From Chitinophagia bacterium (lineage in GTDB: Bacteria > Bacteroidota > Bacteroidia > Chitinophagales > Chitinophagaceae): 39,319 nucleotides of DNA. Each line of letters opens with the position of its first letter. Positions within the stretch are counted from its first letter, which is position 1. The translations under genes and the position numbers were made by a program. Location of the stretch: contig RFZW01000007.1 in NCBI GenBank assembly GCA_009920495.1, positions 1-39,319 on the forward strand. Reading direction: 5' to 3'. A model generated the notes under the pieces. That model was not told where the DNA came from and ran no database searches. It saw only the letters and a list, made by a program, of their open reading frames with translations. Below, one piece after another: positions 32,730 to 39,319 of this stretch.

Positions 32730-33935
32730 TTATGTATGTTCAGCAATTCCTTTGATATACGCCGAAGGGGTTACCCCTTTTCTTTCCTTGAATGCATCTA
32801 TGAATTTTGATCTTGATACAAAGCCAGCGTTAATAGAAATGGCTTCAATAGTTATATCTTTTGCTTTGCCTTCGTCTAAAATTTGACATACATAACTGAT
32901 ACGCTGATCATTTTTCCACTCACCAAATGTTTTGGATAATTCCTTATTAAAATAGTTTGATAAAATGCGTTCTGATATTTTTAAATCAAAAGACATTTGA
33001 GAAAGCGAAAATCCTTTTTTTACAAATGGAAGTGTTGCTAGATAAGGATTTAAGGTAATATCTAAATTTTCAAAATTTGCAGATGGTGTAACTTTTTTTG
33101 CAATACTCGATTTTATTTCTTCAATAATGCCCTCATTTTCTTTAAGCACTTGATAGGAAATATTTCCATATAATATTTTTGGAAATAAAAAAAGTATGAA
33201 ATTCTGAATAACAAAAGCGCCACCGCAGATCCTAAAAAAATATAGCTCAGAAAATAAATCAGTTGATTTAATGCCTAATATGCTAAACTTATGATATAGC
33301 GTGGTCATGTGACCCAAACTATTCCCCGCAATTAAAACCTGAATAATGATGAGTATGTTTATCCATCTATTTATTATCAAATGATTTGTAGGAACAATTC
33401 CGTAAGTATTGATTATTTTTTTAGTAGAATATCTAAAATAAAAAAACGAAAAAATTGCATAAATTATTAAATGTATTGACCTAGAGTACAATATAAATTC
33501 AAAAGTAACAAAATAAAAATTTAGCGAATAGTTCTCAGTAATTTTTACAATTTGATGTGCGATTTCAAATTTTTTATGAAAGGGCAAGCTTGTATAAGGT
33601 AAGGTTGCAATTAAAATTAAAAAAGCCGGGATAAAATGCAGCCAGTCGGTTTTTTTAAATTGCTTATTATCTGAAATTGTCGTTCTTACATAAACAAATA
33701 ACAAGGGGCCAATAATATAGGACAAGGGTAAAAAATGGACAAAAAAGATAGCTTCCCAAAACTGATTATTTGAAAAATGCAATCCAAAATAGACGAGTAC
33801 AATTAAATTACAACACAAAAAAAACAGAGCTAGATTAAGATAAAGGATGTGAAAAATCCGAAGATCGGCGCCAAAATTTCCATAAATCAATGATTTATAA
33901 CAGATTGAGTCCGAAAGATAAGGGAAAATATACAA
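32730..33935 (-). CDS. Membrane-anchored AraC-family transcriptional regulator
   Basis: 401 residues. The N-terminal ~265 residues contain about six or seven hydrophobic helices (for example LALFFLCCNLIVLVYFGL, FLPLSYIIGPLLFVYV, FILFLFPKILYG). The C-terminal ~100 residues are an AraC-type double HTH: ISERILSNYFNKELSKTFGEW, then ITIEAISINAGFVSRSKFI and FKERKGVTPSAYIKG. This membrane-domain plus AraC-HTH design is common in Bacteroidota, and signals are generally unknown. The ATG at 33935 is the first and only usable one near the N-terminus. Inverted-repeat site 3 lies 41 bases upstream, suggesting autoregulation. Copies next to the SnoaL-like and DoxX-like genes suggest those are targets (inference). 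Confidence 0.88.
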   Translation of the reverse strand: MYIFPYLSDSICYKSLIYGNFGADLRIFHILYLNLALFFLCCNLIVLVYFGLHFSNNQFWEAIFFVHFLPLSYIIGPLLFVYVRTTISDNKQFKKTDWLHFIPAFLILIATLPYTSLPFHKKFEIAHQIVKITENYSLNFYFVTFEFILYSRSIHLIIYAIFSFFYFRYSTKKIINTYGIVPTNHLIINRWINILIIIQVLIAGNSLGHMTTLYHKFSILGIKSTDLFSELYFFRICGGAFVIQNFILFLFPKILYGNISYQVLKENEGIIEEIKSSIAKKVTPSANFENLDITLNPYLATLPFVKKGFSLSQMSFDLKISERILSNYFNKELSKTFGEWKNDQRISYVCQILDEGKAKDITIEAISINAGFVSRSKFIDAFKERKGVTPSAYIKGIAEHT

Positions 33936-33975
33936 AATATATACAATAGCCCTTAATTAGGGTTATCAAGTTGGG

Positions 33976-34000
33976 TGTTCCCTTTCCCGAAATTGGAACA
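33976..34000. promoter_or_regulatory. Inverted-repeat operator candidate TGTTCC-N13-GGAACA (site 3)
   Basis: TGTTCC at 33976-33981 and GGAACA at 33995-34000, 13-base spacer, in the 92-base gap between the PhoD-like stop (34028) and the AraC-type start (33935), both on the minus strand. Read on the minus strand it aligns with site 1 over ATGTTCC, a spacer with TTCG, an AA pair and GGAACA. Confidence 0.55.
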
Positions 34001-34027
34001 TTTGGTAGCTTAATGGATAACTACAAG

Positions 34028-35530
34028 CTATGTTGCCATAAACTTCTTTTGATGTAATATATTTCCATCGACACTATAATGCGTGAATTGAATATTTGGC
34101 ACTTGATTTAATCTTTGGGTTTGAATATTTAAAAATCCACCCACGATGTTTAAATATTCATGCTCTGGGTAAACCTCCTCTTTTTTCCAACCACCCGCAT
34201 GTTCATCACTTGCAGGACCGCAAGCAAATTCATAAGTGCCTGTTTTTAAGTGCCTTGAAACATATTGCCAATGTCGATCCCCGCATACGACAAATGTGTT
34301 TTTATCGCCTTGGATAAATCCACGAATTTCATCCCCCTCAAAAGTAAAATTAGAATTAGCGTGGTTGTCCTTTTTTTGAGGTCGGTCGGGACCAATGATT
34401 GGCGTAGGGGAAATTAATATTTTAAATGTTGCATCTGATGCTTTATAAGTTTCCTTAAACCACGCCATTTGTTCTTTACCCCAGATTGTTTTATCTGGGC
34501 CATCAGGCATTTCATTCGGCATGCGGTAATCTCGTCCATCAAATAACCAAATTTGGACATCCTTCCCCCACCTAAATGTTCGATATGATTTTTCACTATG
34601 AGGACCTTGTTGTTTAAATAATGCTGCTCCTTGCTTAAATGTAAATTCACCCATGAACTTAGTTTTAGTGGCGGAGTGACAATCATTCATCCAGGTATCA
34701 TGATCATCCTTCATAAAATAGCATGGAACATTTTGATAAAATGCAACATTATTTGGAAGGCTATTCATTTTTTGCCAATTCCATTTAGCAAGGTCTAAGT
34801 TTTTTGCAATTTGATCATGGTATAACACGTCCCCTGTATGTACTAAAAATTGTGGATGTAATTTTTGCATTTCCTTAAATATCTTAAACCCACCATTCAT
34901 TGGATCATCTTGGTGTGTATACTCATGGCAGGTGGTCACCATGAAATTAACTGGTTCCGCTTTTTCATCTTTTGGTGCAGTAACAAAACTACCCTCCATT
35001 ATTTTTATTCCTTCGCTATTCGTTTTACCTAACACATTTATCTCATACTTGGTATTCGATTCAAGATGGTAAAGATTAAACTGCGTCGCATAATCAGTAT
35101 CAGATGCTACTTGTTCCCATTTTGTAGTTTGCCATTCCATTGTTCCCATCGCGCGATATTTTACACTTATTTGTCCGGCAATACCAGGAACAGCGCCATC
35201 TAATGTTTTCAATGTATGTCCTTCAGGCATGACAACTTTAACATTTTTATCAGGCCTTCCCATTTTATATTTTTTGTCAAAATAAGATGTATCATGCCAC
35301 TCGTTCACTGCGTCATCCCAATACAGAATTGATGGACGAATACCTGTATCTTTTACGCGTGTTTCATTTGCTGTAAGGCGCGCCCATACAACAGCAGATG
35401 TAGGCGTAATTTCGCCAATTTTTATTCCTGTCGTGAAAAAAGGGGTATCTAAAATTGATAAGTTTTTCATTACGGGAAAGGCAGCCATCATCCCAACAGA
35501 ACTTTGAATAATAAACTTTCTTCTTTTCAT
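34028..35530 (-). CDS. PhoD-like metallophosphatase with Tat-type signal
   Basis: 500 residues starting MKRRKFIIQSSVGMMAA, an RR-containing Tat-type signal. The N-terminal PhoD_N/fibronectin-like domain (~33-185: GIKIGEITPTSAVVWARL) is followed by a calcineurin-like domain (~190-440) with HTGDVLYHD (231-239), KDDHDTWMND (274-283), WLFDGRDYR and VVCGDRHWQYVSRH, which supply the metal ligands. PhoD-type enzymes are secreted phosphodiesterases/alkaline phosphatases using Fe and Ca. Here the Asp/His ligands are present, but the exact substrate is uncertain. It may be transcribed together with the AraC-type gene downstream, or that gene may use its own promoter with site 3. Confidence 0.85.
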   Translation of the reverse strand: MKRRKFIIQSSVGMMAAFPVMKNLSILDTPFFTTGIKIGEITPTSAVVWARLTANETRVKDTGIRPSILYWDDAVNEWHDTSYFDKKYKMGRPDKNVKVVMPEGHTLKTLDGAVPGIAGQISVKYRAMGTMEWQTTKWEQVASDTDYATQFNLYHLESNTKYEINVLGKTNSEGIKIMEGSFVTAPKDEKAEPVNFMVTTCHEYTHQDDPMNGGFKIFKEMQKLHPQFLVHTGDVLYHDQIAKNLDLAKWNWQKMNSLPNNVAFYQNVPCYFMKDDHDTWMNDCHSATKTKFMGEFTFKQGAALFKQQGPHSEKSYRTFRWGKDVQIWLFDGRDYRMPNEMPDGPDKTIWGKEQMAWFKETYKASDATFKILISPTPIIGPDRPQKKDNHANSNFTFEGDEIRGFIQGDKNTFVVCGDRHWQYVSRHLKTGTYEFACGPASDEHAGGWKKEEVYPEHEYLNIVGGFLNIQTQRLNQVPNIQFTHYSVDGNILHQKKFMAT

Positions 35531-35605
35531 AATGCGATAAAAGATATTGTTATAACTAAATTAGGTAAGCTTGTGATTTAAGTTACATTACCCCCGAGTT
35601 GGTAA

Positions 35606-35977
35606 CTATTTTGATTTTATAAATTTTTTATAATTTATAAATAAAACAATTAAAATAATGACCAATCCAAAAAACTCCCTTGATTCTTCAATCCAGGGTT
35701 GCTCAGCTTTCATAGTTGCTGCGATATTTGCAGCATCATGAAAACGCAACCAATCAATCACCCCATTTTGATCTAGTAATTTATATACTGCATAAACACT
35801 GAAAAATATAAATCCTCCGGTGTATGTATTTTTATTAAATTTTTCACGGGCAGCTAAAAAACATAGTACCGCTGGATAAAGATAAATTGGTATCCATAAA
35901 TAAGGATCTGGATCATTATATTGCACAGCAGCGAAAGAAATAAATATAAATACAAATAGATAGTTGAATGTTTTCAT
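35606..35977 (-). CDS. TMEM220-like small membrane protein
   Basis: 123 residues with about four hydrophobic segments (4-19, 28-43, 55-68, 100-117). The loop AVQYNDPDPYLWIPIYLYPA is the signature of the transmembrane 220 family, found in bacteria and animals, with unknown function. A second loop (DWLRFHDAANIAATMKAEQPWIEE) links helices three and four. It is 75 bases upstream of the PhoD-like start on the same strand, so they may form an operon. The 245-base divergent region to its right shows only a promoter-like element for the plus-strand gene. Confidence 0.75.
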   Translation of the reverse strand: MKTFNYLFVFIFISFAAVQYNDPDPYLWIPIYLYPAVLCFLAAREKFNKNTYTGGFIFFSVYAVYKLLDQNGVIDWLRFHDAANIAATMKAEQPWIEESREFFGLVIILIVLFINYKKFIKSK

Positions 35978-36187
35978 GGAAAATATTTTATGTAACGAAT
36001 TTTTTTAATGTAATGCCCTCCTTGGTAAATCATTCAAGCCAATAAAATCAAGCAATACGGGCATTTTATATGGCACCTGATTTACATAAGCAATTTAGGA
36101 CATTTTAGATGATTTTAAATTAGGGGAAGCCAAAAATGTGATGGACTAGGTTTCAAAAATCTTGTATATTAGTACCATTAAAACAAT

Positions 36188-36195
36188 TATATTTG
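36188..36195 (+). promoter_or_regulatory. Possible -7 promoter element (TATATTTG)
   Basis: TATATTTG matches TAnnTTTG and ends 27 bases before the ATG at 36223. A TTG at 36162-36164 lies 23 bases upstream, slightly longer than the usual -33/-7 spacing. Confidence 0.45.
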
Positions 36196-36222
36196 ATATT
36201 GAAGCCTAAAATTATAAACTAC

Positions 36223-36618
36223 ATGAAAAAAGCAAAATTGCTGTTAGCCATTATTGGACTATCCATGCTAACGTTTCATTGTATTGCTCAAAATAGTATC
36301 ACGAATAACCCAATCAAAATTGGTGAATTATTGGTGGCTCGCTCCGATTTCAAGATGCAAATGAAATGGGCTGATTCCCGAAAGGCTTGCGAAAAATTAA
36401 AAGATGGTTGGAGATTGCCTAATAGAGCAGAATTAAATTTTTTATACCTTAACAAAGACAAAATTCCGGGTTTAAATGGAAAATACTACTGGAGTATTGA
36501 TCAAAGTATTGAAAACCATGCTTGGCTTCAATTTTTTAATGACGGAACCCAGGATGATTATCTTAAGTTTACCAAGTGTTGGGTTCGACCTGTAAAAATT
36601 AATGACTTATCTAAATAA
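36223..36618 (+). CDS. Small secreted DUF1566-like protein
   Basis: 131 residues from the ATG at 36223, giving a Sec signal MKKAKLLLAIIGLSMLTFHC with cleavage after CIAQ, or lipidation at that Cys; the TTG start ten codons upstream is unlikely. The body has the DUF1566 / C-type-lectin-like hallmarks MKWADSRKACEKLKDGWRLPNRAELNFLY, a central YYWSIDQ and a terminal CWVRPVK, here quoted in parts (GWRLPNRAELNFLY). Such modules often bind ligands or sit in surface proteins. A stand-alone single domain has no assigned role. Its last 12 bases overlap the 3' end of the convergent CHU_C gene. Confidence 0.7.
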   Translation: MKKAKLLLAIIGLSMLTFHCIAQNSITNNPIKIGELLVARSDFKMQMKWADSRKACEKLKDGWRLPNRAELNFLYLNKDKIPGLNGKYYWSIDQSIENHAWLQFFNDGTQDDYLKFTKCWVRPVKINDLSK

Positions 36619-39319
36619 TATGACCGACCCGGTTTTCTTCATATTTTTTAATACGCTCTTAATGGGATCGATGTAGTTATATTCTAATAAGTAACTATAC
36701 CCATCCATCTCCTGCAATAGTCCACTTGAATCGCGTCCATCCCAGCCTTTATTTTTATCGTTGGTCTGGAACATTAATTTACCCCATCTATTAAATATCC
36801 TAAAATTAAAGTCATCTCCTACACCTGCGCTGTACTCCACTTTTAAAACATCATTTAATCCATCATTATTAGGTGTAAACGCATTGGGCACATTTGCATA
36901 CACTTCTGTGGACACAATAATTTCATATTCGTCTGTAACCGAACAAGAAGTGATTGTATCCGTTCTGGTTAATGTATAATCCGTGGATTTATCACCATTG
37001 AATATAGGATTTGCCTGATTCGGATTATCTAAAAATGTGGCAGGATTCCATTTGTATTGCACATAAGCAGGATCTGTTTTGGTAACTATACTAAATGGTT
37101 GATTGGCAAGGAAAAAATATTTGAAAGTAGTTGGCTTAATTGCAGATGATACTTTTACTGCACTACCAATGATTTGATAATTGTATTTTGGACAATAATC
37201 ATTGGTTACATTCAGTTTTATTTTATAATCCCCCTTCGCCATATATTTATGACTCCCAGGACTTGCTTTTAAATAATTAAAGCCGTCTCCAAAATCCCAA
37301 TTATAATGCACATTGTATTGATCAACCGCATTTGTATTTACAATGAGTGGCGCACCAATGCAAATATTCGGGACATGTGTAAATGAATATTTAATGATAT
37401 TTAATGGAGAAATCTTTTTACTTGCAGTCGCCAATGAATTACACTTACCATCATTTACCGTTAGTTTATACCAACCTGGGATATTGTTACTAATACTGTT
37501 TGTTGGCAATGTACTTACTAATGTATCGTTGCGATACCAGCTATAAGTGCTAATGGGGCCATTATTATATGCTTTTCCTGCACCTGCTAAATTAATCGCA
37601 TCTCCATTACATATAATACTATCGCCTGGTAAAATTTCGGCCGTTGGTATATCAATGACAGAGATTGAAAAATGATTACTATAGGGATAAATACATTTTT
37701 TTCGATCTGTAACTTGCAAGGATACTTGTGCAGTACCAGGCAATAATCCTTTTATATTGTTCCCACTAATACTTGCATTCGTATTTGTAGCAGTATATAA
37801 ATAATTAAAGTCAGCTAGGCCTCCGTTTGTAGTTGTATTTAATGTTAAACTATCCATAAAACACAAATAGTTTTTAGCAGTTTGTGTAATTGGTGTTTCC
37901 GGAGGCGGAACAAGGCTGATATCTTTTTTAGCGCTGATAAAACAACTCCCGCCAGAATAAGCCGTAAGTGTTATTGGATAATTTAATTTTAAATTATTCG
38001 GTGCTGAAATATTTGCATAATAATGTTGGTAAACTTTATTCGCGTTAGGATCAATACTTGGATCATTGACAACAGAATCAGGTGATCCATCGCCCCAGTT
38101 GATAACTAATTTTCCAATACTGCCAAAATCAACCCATGATGAATCAATTATTTTAACGGATTGATTACTACATAATGTATCCGCATTAACAATTTTAAAT
38201 TGCGATTTAGGTACGGCGCCATTGACTCTAAAATCAGAGGTATCAGTTGCAATACAACCTGTCGTTTTATGTGTTACCCTTAATGATACTTTATAATCGC
38301 CCCAATCATTGTATTGTACAATTGGATTTTTATCTGTTTTCATTGCTGAAGGAATAATGGGTAATTTTTTACCCACTGGAGGTACCACATTAAAATCCCA
38401 TAAATAATCAAATGACTTTGTGTTATTGTCCGCTAAAAAACTAGTGTCCTTGAATTGTGCATATTTGTCGTCCAAACATACTTCAGGTAATTCAAAGCCT
38501 ACGGTTGGATTGGGATGGATGTAAATTGATTTTATAAGCGTGTCGCTATTACAACCTAACCTAGATTGGACTGCTAGCTTTATTTTATAGGTGCCCCATA
38601 CATTAAACTGCTCATTGAATGGGGATTTAGTTAGTTCATTTCTGGTTTTTCCATTTCCAAAATTCCAATACCATTTAGCGACACTATCTAAATCACCTTT
38701 GGATTGATCACTGAATAATATATCTCTTTGTTCACATCTAATTGTTGCATAATCAAAATTTGCAACTGGTAATTTGTTTACTACAATGGTATCTTTTTCA
38801 TTACTAGCATTTACACTTACCACACAGGAATTGGAGTCCTTAATATTAACAATACTATAAATAGTTTTAACAGCAGGTGTGACTGTAAAAAAATTAGGTG
38901 ATTGGCCAATATTAGTAATGATTGAGTTTACAGTACCATTACTGTATTCAAGTGTCCAAGGCGCTTTCCCATCCAATGAATAATGAATATCCTTTGCAGT
39001 TCCCAAGCAAACGGTATCGATCGATTTTAAAAAATGAATGGTTGGTTTGGGATTAACCACTACGCGAACACTATCTGTTGAAACACCACAACCATTAATA
39101 TTTGCAACAACAATGTACATCCCCGAATCCTTTAAAGTTGCATTCGTAATTGTTGGATTAAAAATAGTAGCACTAAAATTATTGGGTCCAGTCCATTGAT
39201 AATTTACATTGAGTAATTCAGTAGCTGCTAATTTAATGTCAGATCCAAAGCAAGCAGTGGAGGTAATCACTGGCGCTAATGTTACCTGTGCATAGTTGGA
39301 AAAATAACCCAAGCGAGAA
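36607..39319 (-). CDS. PKD/Ig-like surface protein with gliding-motility-associated C-terminal (CHU_C, T9SS) domain, 5'-truncated
   Basis: The frame is open to the right window edge (residues S-R precede the TTG at 39312), so the start lies outside; at least 903 residues are visible. The visible part is a chain of Ig-like and PKD-like repeats: NYQWTGPNNFSATIFNPTI, WYWNFGNGKTRNE, YLWDFNVVPP, VINWGDGSPDS and YNWDFGDGFNYLK. The last ~85 residues are the CHU_C domain: NVPNAFTPNNDGLNDVLKV, FRIFNRWGKLMFQTND, KGWDGRDSSGL and a final GSVILFR. This domain directs secretion by the type IX system and attachment to the cell surface. The likely role is a large adhesin or surface scaffold. It overlaps the convergent small gene by 12 bases. 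Confidence 0.9.
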   Translation of the reverse strand, partial: SRLGYFSNYAQVTLAPVITSTACFGSDIKLAATELLNVNYQWTGPNNFSATIFNPTITNATLKDSGMYIVVANINGCGVSTDSVRVVVNPKPTIHFLKSIDTVCLGTAKDIHYSLDGKAPWTLEYSNGTVNSIITNIGQSPNFFTVTPAVKTIYSIVNIKDSNSCVVSVNASNEKDTIVVNKLPVANFDYATIRCEQRDILFSDQSKGDLDSVAKWYWNFGNGKTRNELTKSPFNEQFNVWGTYKIKLAVQSRLGCNSDTLIKSIYIHPNPTVGFELPEVCLDDKYAQFKDTSFLADNNTKSFDYLWDFNVVPPVGKKLPIIPSAMKTDKNPIVQYNDWGDYKVSLRVTHKTTGCIATDTSDFRVNGAVPKSQFKIVNADTLCSNQSVKIIDSSWVDFGSIGKLVINWGDGSPDSVVNDPSIDPNANKVYQHYYANISAPNNLKLNYPITLTAYSGGSCFISAKKDISLVPPPETPITQTAKNYLCFMDSLTLNTTTNGGLADFNYLYTATNTNASISGNNIKGLLPGTAQVSLQVTDRKKCIYPYSNHFSISVIDIPTAEILPGDSIICNGDAINLAGAGKAYNNGPISTYSWYRNDTLVSTLPTNSISNNIPGWYKLTVNDGKCNSLATASKKISPLNIIKYSFTHVPNICIGAPLIVNTNAVDQYNVHYNWDFGDGFNYLKASPGSHKYMAKGDYKIKLNVTNDYCPKYNYQIIGSAVKVSSAIKPTTFKYFFLANQPFSIVTKTDPAYVQYKWNPATFLDNPNQANPIFNGDKSTDYTLTRTDTITSCSVTDEYEIIVSTEVYANVPNAFTPNNDGLNDVLKVEYSAGVGDDFNFRIFNRWGKLMFQTNDKNKGWDGRDSSGLLQEMDGYSYLLEYNYIDPIKSVLKNMKKTGSVILFR

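Noticed and set aside
1-39319. CRISPR arrays, tRNA/rRNA genes, insertion sequences, integrase or phage genes
   Set aside because: None seen: no regularly spaced repeat-spacer pattern beyond the short 11-bp array, no transposase-like protein, and no tRNA-like cloverleaf that I could recognise by eye.

Overview
The window is low-GC DNA from a member of the Bacteroidota, most likely Chitinophagaceae or a close relative. The evidence is a SusC/SusD pair, lipoprotein signal peptides with short Cys-linked tails, a gliding-motility/T9SS-type C-terminal domain, Bacteroidota-type TAnnTTTG promoter elements, and a one-protein sensor/regulator with propeller, Y_Y_Y and HTH domains. The genus assignment is inference; no rRNA or marker gene is present.

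Layout. (1) Positions 1-2158: the 3' part of a PQQ-type sugar dehydrogenase fused to cytochrome c, a small SnoaL/NTF2-like lipoprotein, and a DoxX-like membrane protein, separated by strong hairpin terminators. (2) 2184-15589, minus strand: a heparinase II/III-like gene, then (reading upstream) a polysaccharide utilization operon transcribed susC > susD > PKD surface glycan-binding lipoprotein > second surface lipoprotein > GH16 laminarinase > GH3 beta-glucosidase > GH30 glucanase. The enzyme set points to a beta-1,3/1,6-glucan such as laminarin or fungal-type glucan. (3) 15800-18543, plus strand: the divergent sensor-regulator of that operon. (4) 18580-22910, minus: an unassigned secreted protein with alpha/alpha-toroid-like character and a GH95-like hydrolase. 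(5) 23022-23912, plus: a second, membrane-anchored GH16. (6) 23921-31939, minus: a tightly packed operon sulfatase > DUF3500 > GH116-like > SlyD-like FKBP > GH172 (DUF2961). (7) 32189-36618: a second SnoaL-like lipoprotein, a membrane-anchored AraC-type regulator, a PhoD-like phosphatase, a TMEM220-like membrane protein and a small DUF1566-like secreted protein. (8) 36607 to the right edge: a large PKD/Ig-like surface protein with a CHU_C (T9SS) domain, open at the window edge.

Working model: the SusC/D complex and the surface lipoproteins bind and import glucan fragments cut by GH16 and GH30; GH3 finishes them in the periplasm; the divergent propeller regulator senses oligosaccharide. The two right-hand enzyme clusters would handle a different, possibly sulfated and branched, glycan.

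Two things stand out. First, six glycan genes carry short lesions: a 7-bp tandem duplication in susC, apparent internal deletions in the heparinase-like, GH3, GH172 and GH116 genes, and a missing N-terminus in the regulator. Genes outside the glycan block look intact. This is either real decay or switching of the locus, or an assembly problem. Second, the inverted repeat TGTTCC-N13/14-GGAACA occurs in three intergenic regions on both sides of the glycan block, next to SnoaL-like, DoxX-like and AraC genes. That suggests a small regulon into which the 30-kb glycan block may have been inserted. No RNA genes, CRISPR arrays or insertion sequences were seen, and no gene-free stretch exceeds 300 bases.
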